From positions 26,120,658 through 26,184,657 of the forward strand of contig CM067079.1 of NCBI GenBank assembly GCA_033980235.1: a DNA stretch of 64,000 bases, given 5' to 3'. This DNA is from Diadema setosum. Taxonomy: Eukaryota; Echinodermata; Echinoidea; Diadematoida; Diadematidae. A model generated the notes under the pieces. The model worked only from the letters and a program-made list of their open reading frames with translations. It made no database searches and was not told where the DNA came from. The position numbers and the translations under genes are program-made. Shown piece after piece: positions 46,988 to 60,215 of the stretch. Within the stretch, counting starts at the first letter, position 1. The number at the start of each line of letters is the position of its first letter.

Positions 46988-47625
46988 TGTCTTCTTTTTA
47001 CGCTACACACTATGTTGTCGAAGGGAAACATGGGATCAATGTTCCTGCATTTCAAAATGAGTCCTAGTACCGATTTGAGGAATAACTGTTAAAATCAGCA
47101 GGAATGACAAGAATGACGTTAAAGAAGTTGATCAATAATTTTCTATGATTTTGAACAAATTTTTATTCCCTAATTATATTTGCCAAGTGTCACACCTTTT
47201 TTGTATAGAAATTTAAAGGTGGGACATTGGAAAGTTAAAATATATCTTATATATCTTATACCTTATATCTTTATATTTTTATACAATTTCGCGATTCTTG
47301 AGACACATCTTGCTGCTCGAGTATGGTGGTATATAAAAAGTGGTTTATGCTTTTACAGGAGTTTCAGTATAATCTGCGAACAACATGGTTCCTTCGACCA
47401 CAAAATTGTGAGTGTGTGGGGAGGGGGGATGGTAAAGAAATATTCTTCTGCATTTAGAGAGTTTTTGTTATATTTCATTTATGTTTCGCGTGCAATTGCG
47501 AGCAGTTCAGCTACACGGTATTGCGAGTCACGATTTTGATAAACCTTGAATAACAATAACACCTCTCTCTTTTTCTGTGTGTGTGTGTGTGTGTGTCTCT
47601 CTCTCTCTCTCTCTCTCCATCTCTG

Positions 47626-47658
<33 letters not shown>

Positions 47659-50600
47659 GAGTAGGTGAGGTTAGAAACGTAAGAAACAAACAAACAAACA
47701 AACAAAACTTCCTCCAAGGATCATCCCCCTGTGTTATAACTAATCACTTACCGAGAATGTCTAATTCAAAGCTCTCTGCATTGCCCGGGAAAGGGATCGT
47801 ACTATCTAGTAGCCGTTTTCTGTGCTTCATATCCATGTCCGCGACGAAGATTTCTTGTGTAACGTAGTAAATTCTCCTATTATGTAAGACACCGTCATTA
47901 GTTTTATGAATATTAAAGTCAAGCACCTGTAATTGTCATGAATCTTGGTGGACTACGTCTTAGGGATTAAAAGTAATTACAATAAAGATACATGGCATTC
48001 TTAAAATTTCATTACACGGTATACTGCATGATTAGGCCTACATGTCCGACTACATCAGTCGAATATAAAGAATAAACTAATTTGACACATCCGGTAGCTG
48101 TGGAACCCCTGGCGGTGAGAAGGCTGGCCGACCTCGGATATATTCGATAATTCCCTTTTAATGAACTTCGTGCATTTTTTCTACCATCAGTCTCTCCGAT
48201 GTCCATGTTATAACGCAAACAACCGAAATATCTGGGCCGAAGTCGACGGTGGCGATGAGCTCCATTTTGGATCACATGTCATCATTCGCTGACGGCATTG
48301 CAATTCATGTTTTTTGGTATGTGCCAAAGAACGAATCAGGCGACCCATGGATTCCCCCCTTCCCATGTCTTCTTAAAGCAGGTAATGATCCTTTCGTATA
48401 TAATTACGAAGACATCTGAATAAATGAGTTCTTACCTTTCAGTCCAAGCAAGTACCCTGTGAGGGATAAACCTGAAATACCCTCTCAGGGCTATTCAGCG
48501 GCTCAACGAAGCGTTGCGATCGTTATCTCTATTCTCATTGCCGGTCGTTCCGATTTATGACTAGAAATTCTGCGGATTTTGCTGGCTCGTGCGAGCGCTG
48601 CACGCTTGCCATGAGCTGGGTGGCCCTGTACACCCACATGCAGGCCGGACAAGTCGCAGCGTCACATACCAGCCGGGGAGATACCACACACAGTCTTCAC
48701 ATCCACCAAGTATTGTAAAGTAACTCGCGCTAAGATGGATTGCAACAATTTGCACAAATCCAAACTAATTTAAACTAGGCCTACACTAAGTACAGGTCGT
48801 TGCAGGATGATATAAACACAAAAAATAAACAAAATACACAGTTCCCCTACACTCATGTACGCACACAAGCACAAGCACCCACAGCAAACACAAGAGTGTC
48901 AACAACATCAAAAGCAAAAACAAAACGAAAACTGGCATCATTCAGAAAGTGTTGAATTCGAGTATCTTATATGTTATCAAGATACAGTTGTGACTTGCTT
49001 CTTGAGAAGAACGTATAACTATTTTTTTTTCTTTTCAAATCATTTCATGATGTATCAATTATTAAATCTGTATTTAATAGTCACATCTTGTATCATCTGC
49101 AGTGTGGATATTAGTATATTATACGCATCTATAATATAAGAGTAAGAACATCTTCTATAGACGATCGAACGCAATTTCAAAACCCAGTTTTGGCAACTGA
49201 ATGGATTTCGTTCTCCTACCTGCCCGTGGCCGGTACACTTGCCGAACTGTAAAGACGATGGTATATCACACATCTCCTCAACTGGAACTACAGCTGTATT
49301 TTATGATTCTCTCACAGTCCCAAGTAGATATAACACAAAACGCCATCTTAGTCTTCATAAAATGTTATCGATGCAGTCATGGCAGCGTATATTCCATAAT
49401 TCAGGGAGGTGGAAAGAGAATTGAATATGCCTAGTTAGTGCACAGGGATAGACTGTACCATGCTAATGTAAGGTCTCAGTGGCAGCTGACTGGTATCGAG
49501 GAAACCCCACTAAAAAAACAACATCACTCCCCCAGCCCACCGAAGAACCCTGGCTGGTATGTGTACGTAACTTTCCAAAGCAGACACTCTGCCGAGCGAG
49601 ACTGCCTTTGCAATGTCACAGCACTTTCCCAACGACGCAGGGACGTGATCAGTTCACATTTGATTTTTCTGATAAACTGCGTTGATACCATCTTTTAATG
49701 TCCCCTGAAGTTCATACTATAAAGATGTAAGCATCGATTTCATTCTACATAATTCATTTCCAAAATTTACAGTTGTGATTACATGTACATTACATCAAAT
49801 GTGAGATGAGTGAGGTTCCTTCGTACAGCAGCGAACAGCGGCAGCCAAGCAAGCAACGCGAGCCAGAGAGCAATACGATAACCATTCCACGTGGGCTAAC
49901 AGCACGGAGGCACGCGGTGTGTGCGCGTTTTTCTCTGTTTCAGTAGCGATAGCCTGACAAAATTCAGACCGGATTGAATGAGACTAAGTGGACAAAATTT
50001 TCGAACATGTTGTGCTATGACAGAGAGCGTGTGAATTTTGCTCCCCGCGGATTATCCTGCAAAAGGGTCTATGAAAGGAAAGACTAATAATCTTCACTCT
50101 GAGGGAAAAGGAGCGCAATCCGCGGGGAGCAAAATATACCGTGTGTGTTTAAACACACGAATGTCGAAGCGGTTTTGTCGGTTCCCATAGACTTTACACG
50201 TGAAGGCGATTCGCTTGGCACTGAGCCAGGTTCGGCGAGCTCGCGCGGTTCTCCCGTTTTATCCTCTATAGGGTATTTCGGCGTTATCCTTCACAGGGTA
50301 GTTGCCTGGACTGCCTTTCGCGGGGATGAATTTTAAGTCTCATGTGTGGAACAAAAGAAGTTACACTTTCAATTCTCGTGGAAAATTCGCCCCTGATCCT
50401 TGTTCTTCTAAGGGTCCAGGCAATGGCCCAGTACAGGTATCCTCCGACTTCATCGATATCCATGTCAACTACTTCTGTGTTTATAATATAGACACAGATA
50501 ATTATTGCTTGTAATCTCGTATTTAGCATTTTCTCATATGATAAGAATATTGATGGTTTGGTAGATTTGGTACCCTCTCGATAGAATAGGTCTTAAACTA

Positions 50601-53600
50601 TATGACAGCGTTTTTCACCAAAATTATAGCAAATGAAAATGATCACTAACTACATTTGCCCATAACAGACAATTACTGTCCACGACCCTTACCATAGATT
50701 AAACTCTGCAAATATTGGAAATGAGTTTGTAACTTGTATCAACACCTACCCTCTGTTTCTACCGTCACGAGAGTCATGTTTCTGTCCCACAATGTCATTC
50801 GCCATAATTTCCGGGGGTAGAAGGAAAGGTGATCAGACTCAAGGCAAGTTGAAAAGTACAGCGTGTCGTAGGAAGCGTCGTACGTAAGTATTTCTGCACT
50901 CAGTTTTTCCGGCAGTAAAAAAGAGGTGAAAGTTGAAGGGTCATCGTAGTAGGTCATCTCAAGCATGCGAGTCCTGTAACCTTGATGAATCATCACCGGA
51001 TAATACTCTAGTTTGGACATAAGGAAACACAAATATCAAAAAGTATTTACTACTATATCATGTTTTCATTCTATATTTCATGTTCTGCAAAGACAGCTCG
51101 GTATAATTTCAGCACACACAGAGAGCAATGGACTCCCTCACATATTGCGCAACGGGCGAGCATCTTATAGGCCGTGTCACATCAAGCACATTTAAGGGCA
51201 AGCCTTGCGTGCGACTTGTGAAGAACAATTTTTACTACCCAGTGGTCCCCGCAGATGACCTGTACATGGCATTATCTAACACGTATCTCACTCGTAGTCT
51301 CCCGGAGGTGCGCACGCAAATCTTTTTACCCACAACCTTGTCTAAGGCCGTGTCACACCTTTCCGGGCAAGCTACGAGGAAGGATTTTCCAGCACGTCAA
51401 GATTTTCCGCTGGCGAACTTTAGAATGTTTGCAATTTTGGCACTTGTTTTTTACCTACTATTTTACGCGTGCTACTTAGCTTCTACTTACGGGCATTCCG
51501 TGTGACCTGCGTTAGAGCTTTGAAACCGATCCTTTTTCTGTTACGAGCGACTTATTGGTACTGAGAAGTACCTGCGTTGGAGTTGCCTGCGAGGTGCTGC
51601 CGGTAAGGGTCTCCTACTGGTGTTCTGCGTGTACCTCTGCGAGCGAACATCCACGACTCACTCGGAACAGGTTTTGAGCATGCTCAAGGCCTTGTCATAC
51701 CGTATCTGGGGAAGGTTTGCGGATTGAATCGCGGGAAAATAAATTTGCTACCCGGAGCTCTCCGCAGTTGGTCCGCACCTGACAGTACCTAGCGCGTATC
51801 TCGCCTGTAGTTGCCCGCAGGTGCTGACGCAAGTCCGATTTAACAAGTTTTGAGCATGACCAAAACTTGTCGCGGGGATGCCCGGAGAGGTCCACGCAGA
51901 ACGCCTGTAGGAGGCCCTTAGCGGCAGCACTTCGCGGGCAACTCCCACGCAGGTACTTCGCAGTCCCCGTATGCAGCCAAGATAATGACATTCCGTGGGA
52001 CTTCTGCCATTCCTTCAGAGGAATTCCTTCACTGAGTTGTCAGATCCCACGCAACTGGTACAAAGGTCACACAGTATACCCGGAAGTAGAATTTAAGTAC
52101 AACGCGTCCAGAAAGTAAGACACAAGCACTGACTCACCCAAATCCTTGTTCGCCGTCAGAAATTCCCGGTATGCTGGAAAATCCCTATACGCAAGCCTAC
52201 ATAGCTTGTCCGGAAAGGTGTGACAGGGCCTAAACATGGTTGTGGGTAAAAAAGATTTGCGTGCACACCTCCGGGTAACTACGGGCGAGAAACGTACTAG
52301 GTACTGTCATGTGCAGTTCATTCTAGGGACCTCCGGGTAGTAAAAATTGTTCTTTGCAAGTCACACGCAAGGCTTGCCCGGAAAGGTGTGACACAGCCTC
52401 AAGGTGACAGGACCTAAACATGGTTGTGGGTAAAAAGATTTGCGTGCACACCTCCGGGTAACTACGGGTGAGATACGTACTAGGTACTGTCATGTGCGGT
52501 TCATTCTGGGGACCTCCGGGTAGTAAAAAATGTTCTTTGCAAGTAGCACGCAAGGCTTGCCCGGAAAGGTGTGACACGGCCTGGCACACCTTTCCGGGCA
52601 TGTTACGCGGGTTTTGTGTGTGTGTGGATTTCCAGCATACCGAGCATACCGGACAATTTCTGAGGGCAGACAAGGATTTGGGCGAGTCAGAGCACGTTTC
52701 TTACTTGCTGGGCGAGTTTTACTTAAATTCTAATTACGAGTATACTGTGTAACATGTGTACCAGTCACGTGGGTGCTGACAACTCAGCGAAGGAATTCCT
52801 CTGAAGGAATGGCAGAAGTCCCACAGAATGTCATCCCCATGACTCAACCGGAAAAAGTTTTGGTCGTGCTCAAAACATGGCTGCAGTTAAAGGGGACTTG
52901 AGTGCGCACCTCCAGTAATGTCCAGGCAACTACAGGCGAGATACGCGCTAGGTACTGCCAGGTGAGGACCAACTGCGGAGAGCTCCGGGCGGCATATTGT
53001 TTCTCCGCGAGTCAATCCGCAAAACTTCCCCAGATACGATATGAAAAGGCCTTGAGAATACTTGCTGCGAGTGAGTCATGGGGGTTGGCTCGCAGAGGTA
53101 TATGCAGAACACCAGTAGGAGGCCCTTAATACCGGCAGCACCTCGAAGGCAACTCCAACGCAGGTACTTCCTCAGTACATGTAAGTCGCTCGTAACAGAA
53201 AACGGATCAGTTTCAAAGCACTCAGGCAGGTCGCACGGATTATACGCAATTAGAAGATAAGTAGCACGCGTCTAGTAGGTAAGAAACAAGTGCGAAACTC
53301 GCAAACAGTTTTGTCAGCCCGGGGAAATTCATCTGCGTGCTGGAAAATCCCTCCTCGCAACAAGCCCGAGTACGCTTGCCCAGAAAGAAGTGACACTGCC
53401 TTATCGCTGTGTACGCGAGAGTCCACCGCCCGCCATATGCGAATCCATTGCGAGCAGCCTTTGCAAAAGGTTAGTATGTACATGTGTCCCTGCATCACAA
53501 ACCAACCTTGGCTGCGTTTATCATCTTTACCCTGTTCAAACGGCTTTCAAAAGCCGTTTCCAAAGCCCTTTAGAAACGGCTTCCAAAATAGTTGCGTTTA

Positions 53601-55238
53601 TCAAGTCTTCGTGAACACGATGTCTGGCCTGTCACTGCACAGCTGCCTTGCGCAATTCGACCCGAGGAGAAGAGGTCATATAGGCGTGCATGGTTGGTAA
53701 CTGCAGTACAGAGTCGTTTCAAAACAGCTTTGTGTTTATCTCGCTTCAAAAAGCTTCTAGGAAGGAAACCTGTTTCGGAGAGCACATTTTATTTGCGGCT
53801 TTCGAAAAGGCTTAACCGCAAAGGCTTTCAAAACAGCTTTGCGTTTATCATGTCGAAAAAATTCCTTGAAAGCCGTTCAAAAAACCTGTTTCTGCCGAGA
53901 AAAAAATAGTTGATTAACGCACTCAAACAGTCGCCAGAAAATATTAAAACGTACTATCTTCTTCTTCTTTTTTTTTTTTTTTTGCCAAGGGGAGATTTTT
54001 CAGTTTGAAATTGAGATTTTTAAAAAGAAAAGCACACACTCGGAAAACGTGTGTACTGAGAAAAGAGGCTCTGAAGTGATTTAAGAAATTCGTCGCATTC
54101 GAATTCAGATATGTACATAAAGGCTTACGGAGAAGCAAACACATTTGCATTGGCATAATAAAAATTTCATACACAAATACTCACTGCGATATAAAAAAAA
54201 TATGAGAGGAACGGTAAATATTTATAATGCTGTGATTTTGATCACATTGGCAGGCTGATGCTTTGAAATTTCTCTTATTGAGCTTATATACAACAATCTC
54301 TCCTTTTTTAGTCTTTTCTTCTTATGAATTAAGTATTATTTATGTTCTGTTCTTCACGACTTGGAGATGAAATTTGACCAGCAGTTCGCGACACGTGTTT
54401 ATACAGAGTGAAATACACGGAAAACTTAAATCAATCTGTCATATACTGGCAAGCAAGACAGAGTATATCTAACTTTGCTAGTCCAGCAGAACGGACTTTA
54501 AAAAATGCTAGCCCAGACGTGAACCTATTGGACTATACCTTCCTAGTCCAGCTACCAATTTTCAGTGTAGAAAGCAATCAATTGCGAGTTAATGATCCAG
54601 GATCTATTTAAAGGTTCAAAATGTGAAAGTCTGCATATAAGTTGACCTCTCAACACTTTTTTTCTTTCGCACAGTCCAATATGCTATGATATAATTCCTG
54701 AATTCATATATATACACTTGGTGATTCTATCATACTATGAAGAGTGCTCGATATAACAAATGATATAAATAATAATGAATAAATAAATACTAATGAACCT
54801 GCAGTCAGCCGCGTGAATTTGTTCCAGTACTTATGAACAATGTATATATATACATGTATATTTGGGGAAAATACAATAAATTGAATAGAATGATTTAAAT
54901 TAAATGTAATTTCTTAACCTGGGGTATGGCATGTAACAATTTCGTCCTCATTCGAAAGCTCTTGGTCTGCCACACCCATCACTCGAGGTTTACCAGGATG
55001 GACTGAGAACGGACAGGAACACGTAGAGGTGCACATTCCCAGAACAGCGTTCCAAGTCAGCACACCTGCGAAAAGCGTGGAATTCTCTTAGTTATGAATA
55101 TCAATGGAAATGCACACCATTTCAAGACAAAACAAACTCCCTTGCCTGTATCTGTGACAGGAAATTACAAAAGCGTCATAAAGTTACCGATTGTCCTTAT
55201 TGTTATTATCATTGTTATTATTATTTTGATTATTATTA

Positions 55239-55288
<50 letters not shown>

Positions 55289-58200
55289 GTTATATTCGTT
55301 ATTATTTATTACCATCATTGTTGTTGTTATTATTATTATTATTAGTAGTAGTAGTATGTATCTTATATGAGGGTTTTTCCGAAGTACCGGATGACTGTCA
55401 CACTGAAGATGATAAGACACAGATTATGAGAAATGGGGTTTGAAACTATACAGTCAAGTATGAAGCGGCTTATGTTGCTACAACAGGTTGATAACCAGTT
55501 CAACTGTTATTATCTCTACCATGCATTTTGTCAATCATGCAGGGTTTAACTTTAACCACTAGCTACCAGTATTTTCAAGAAAAATCCAGTTCATGAAGGG
55601 ATAAGAATAAAATGCGACATGATCACTGTCAGGCTAAAAAAAACGACCTTTACCCGGTCATGCAGTATTAAGTTAGAAGATGGGAATTATATTATCACAG
55701 TGAGGATTTTTTTTCTTATAATTTGTGTGAAGGGTTACAAAAAATTGACGCTCAGACACAATCAAAGCTCTTAGTAGATTATTTTGTGGCCATGACAATT
55801 TTCAAATATTTTTTTCTTCAATTGTATGATCAGTAAAAACTAGACAAATATCTTAACATAGTAAACCACCAAGAATGAGAAAGTATTAAAAACTGTGCCG
55901 CCAAATTGAAAAAATTATAAAATTGAAAACAATTGATTTTCAGAGATAAATGTCTTTTGTCAATATAATGTTATTCATTGATTTTCTTTATGAAATAATA
56001 AATATTGGTGCAATGAAAAACTCTTAAGAAAATGGGGGAAAAAAAGTACAAAATCATACTCTGGAAAGTGGTTACTGAAAAACAAGGTTCTAAAGGTCAG
56101 GGTTTATTTAATTCCAAGTGCTTTCTATGATATCACTAGGCTGTCTCTGTACAATGAATGGGACAAAAAAAGGTGTAAAACTTCATAGAAATCGCAAGGA
56201 AGAGATTATAACATTATTTGAAACTTTGAAATTTAGCACATTCATGACTTATCCTAACTTTCAAGACGATAGCAATATCATTCCAAAATGTTATAGAGTA
56301 GGCCTAGAAATGAAGAGCATGTTAAGGGCTTTTTTTTTTCAAAGACATGAAAAGGAGCCTCTAAGACAGACTTAATCAGACTATTCTACTATCAACTGAT
56401 AAATGTGTTCTAGAACATAGTAAAAACGTCACAACTTCCTATTCGTTCATGATCAGAAAATTAAGAACATGGTAGAAGAATAATTACTCTTTTAATAGAA
56501 AATATCTAACAAAATCAAAGATTCTATAGTTGACCTGCTCCGCTGATTTAACGTGAGACTACTTTTGCTGGTGGCGTGATGCAGGGTAACTTATATGGTG
56601 GGTTAAAAGCTGTTACGTTGATATTTGATAGATATGTGATAAAAATCAACAGTAGCTGAAAACGTGGTCGAACTGGTAGTGTGTTGAAGGAAAACTTGTC
56701 TGTGTACCATGTCCGCGTGATAAAAGTAAAAACAACCAAGAGGAAATGCTTTGTTGTACGACAAGATTGGCAATTGAAATTGGTTACAGCTCGTTATTCC
56801 GAAGGTTTGTTATTCTGAAGGATCTTTACTCCGAAGATTCTATATTCCAAAGGTTCGTTATTCCGAATTTCATTTTCGGATTAACGAATCTCCGGAATAA
56901 AGAACCCTCGGTATAACGCCACAAAGGTTCGAATTAACGAACCCTTTTTTATTTGCGGATTAACAAACCTCTAGGTGAAGCGACTTTGTGTGTTTCGGAT
57001 TAACGACCCTTCGGAATAACGAACCTTTGGAATAACGAACAGCACCCATTGAGGTTATGGGGAGGACACAAGACTAGCAGCTATTGAAGGTATACCTTCA
57101 ACGAAAACGAGGGCACGGGCGCGATTGCGACATCGATCCCTCCTGCCTAGTGTGTCATATACGCATTGTCTTTCAAACTTCTGGATCTATTCTCGTAAAT
57201 TTTATGCGAACCTTAGATTGTATCAAAAATGAGTAAAAGTCACGTTTAAAGCATGCAGTGACACCAATGTGTAAGTTCTAAGAGACCTCTTAAGAAGAAG
57301 GAGGAAAATATTCTCAAAAGCGAAAGAATGATATCGTATCGTACAAGAATATATCAAAAATGCCATTCATGGCTACGATGACAGTTAAAGTACTGAGATT
57401 GTGACAGAGACTTTTAAGCCAATTCAGCATGAGAGGTAAATGCCAATCAATGGAAGCATACCTTATTATGTAGATAAGAGGGCATACCGAGCGTTTTCAG
57501 GTTTTTTTTTATATTACTAGACTGTATGCCTTTAAAGTAATATGATAAGACTTTTTTTTTGACATTTCAGATACCCTTAATGCAGTCAAGTGTACAGGGT
57601 AGAGTAAACAAATCGACTATTTTCCTTCCATTTTCTTCTCTTTTTGTGTATGGCGCGTATAGCACTTTCTCTTTCACATTATTTTTCAGGAAACTTCTCC
57701 CAAATGATATATTACAGCAAATGTCAGAGAAAATTGTCGAAGTTTAATTAAAGGACATAAACTATCGTTTGTGTCTATTTACCATGTGTACAATTCTGTC
57801 CCTCTTTACAGGCCTGCCTCCTGGTTGGTTTACTATTCTTTATTTCAGTACAACGGGAAAAGCAATAGAGCATTTTTATAGATATCAAGATTGTTAACGT
57901 CATATTGTCTTTCTTCATCTTGCAACACTCTTGTGGGGTTTGGCATGGACTTAAACTCATATAGTTGCAAAAGAAGATAAAAAGTACACCACACGTCCTT
58001 TGATGGTAATAAACAGGGACAAAGATATAAACCTAGTTAGATATTGAAGTTTTATAGTGAAACAAATATTTATAGCCCTCAAGTTAACGTGCCTTTATAA
58101 AAGGGCAAAAGCCAACCTCAATATTTCTACCTCTGGTTCTGATGAAGACGATGATGATGACGATAAAGTTTGATGATGACGATGATGATTGATTTTGGTA

Positions 58201-60073
58201 AAGCGTCAGTATATCGACCCTTGAATGGCGATTTTGGTTAATATATGCCTGAATATTTACTGTGGGCCAGTATATGATGTTGGGATATAATTATTTCCAT
58301 TATCCCTACTCAAGCATTAGGTACGCCTACTCTTGTAAGGAATGCGTGGCTGGGAATAGTTAAAGGAGACTTCTTGATGATTTTCAGACTTTAAAGGGAT
58401 GATACAGTAATGGTGGAGATGAGGATTGGGCTTTTAACTTTTTGCGAGATATCAAGAAAGCACTTCTGAAAATGTAAATAGTACAGAGCATACCATTTTA
58501 CGAGGAATTCAAAGTTTATTTGATGAAAATCGGGTTTGGAATGACTGAAACATCCAAAAACAAAGTAAAACAAAGCGATCGTAATAAAGTATGGGACCCA
58601 CACTTGTTAGAATCGCTCTGTTTTGGATATCTCAGCCATATCAAAACCAATTTTCATAAAATAAACATTGAATTCTTCATTGTCTTACATGCTCTTTCAT
58701 ATTAATTTTTATAAGAGGTTTCTAACTATCTCACCAAAAAATGTTAGAAATCTGAAATTAGATCTCAACCAAAACTATATGATCCCTCATACATGTAAAC
58801 AACTATAGATTAGTTAAACTCGAGTACAGAGTTGCAGAATTTAAAGTGATTGGTACAGTGCACTCCCGTCACAACGAACACGGTTATAACAAAATTTCGT
58901 TACAACGAAGTAAAACTTCTGGTCCCAAAATTATCGCCATTAAAGTCTATGGTACAAAATTCGCTTATAATGAACACGTTTATAGCGAAATTTTCGTTAT
59001 AACGAAGTCTTTTCCGAGCACCACTGACAAAGTAAAACAAAAGAAATGTGCTCCGTTATAACAAAATGCGGATCGCTTTCGAAAATACGTAGCGGAACAA
59101 AGCATTTACAGCGTCTCTTCATCTGTGTGTTCGCTTGGTGTGTCACGCACGATTTCCGAGGGGAACTTGCGTTATTGTAATACAATAATCTGAAATTGAT
59201 TAACTGTTTGTTTTATTGTTCACGTAGCTTTCCAGTGTATGACGAGTATTCGACAAACAGAATATCATATATGCGTGGCTTCCTTGTTTTCGTTATATAT
59301 TGCATTTGTTCGGTTTCGTTCGAAATTTCGTTATAACGAAAGAAAACTGCCGGTCCCGAGCATTTCGTTATAACGGGAGTGCACTGTATGAGGAATGAGA
59401 ACGTTTTCAAAATTCAGAATAAATTGCAATGAACAAGGATGATGCCATGGCAGCCTCATTATGAGAATGCATGTTTGGACTCTAGGAAGCAGACGAACAG
59501 AAGAAGGCATGCATAGATTATACACTTCCAAGCAATTTAACTTCACTGCTACATAATTATAATGAAATATGTGAGGCTCCTATGTCATCAACACTGTTCA
59601 ATGTAATTTGTTCAACATTTTTCGAGTAAATTCGTTTCTCTCCTGAATTATCACACTAAATTTCACAAATTTACACATGGGGCTGTCTATTTATGTACGA
59701 CTTGATGTGAAATTATGAAAGTCGTCCGGAATGTCGTTTTAGGTCTTCAGGTATAAATGCATAAAATATAATAGAGAGTCTGCATTCTTGATCCAGGGAG
59801 GAAGAGTATTCAAAAGCTTGGGTTCAGAGATGTAGATGGCAGTATGTCACCAGGCCGGTGCTGCTGAGCGATTGCTTGATTGGAATTTGAACGATTTGAT
59901 GGAGCAAAGTTCAGTACATCATCTCCTCCGACAAACTGCTCAACACTCGTAACGGACAGATATCGGCGTGCTTCAAGTTCAAGTTCAAGTTCAATTTCAA
60001 TTTTATTTTCATTCCCATCAAATAATCAGAAATATTGTGTTTCTTCGGCACTAAATTCGGGCAGGGATATATG

Positions 60074-60145
<72 letters not shown>

Positions 60146-60172
60146 TATATATATATATATATATATGTATAC

Positions 60173-60215
<43 letters not shown>

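Noticed and set aside
48012..48755. Possible additional exons of copy 1 (for example a frame with DIGETDGRK near 48200)
   Set aside because: Exons 4 and 5 already join in phase with normal blade spacing, and these candidates need poor splice sites or meet stops.
55094..55420. Open frames rich in Ile or Asn on both strands
   Set aside because: They are translations of the (ATT)n microsatellite.
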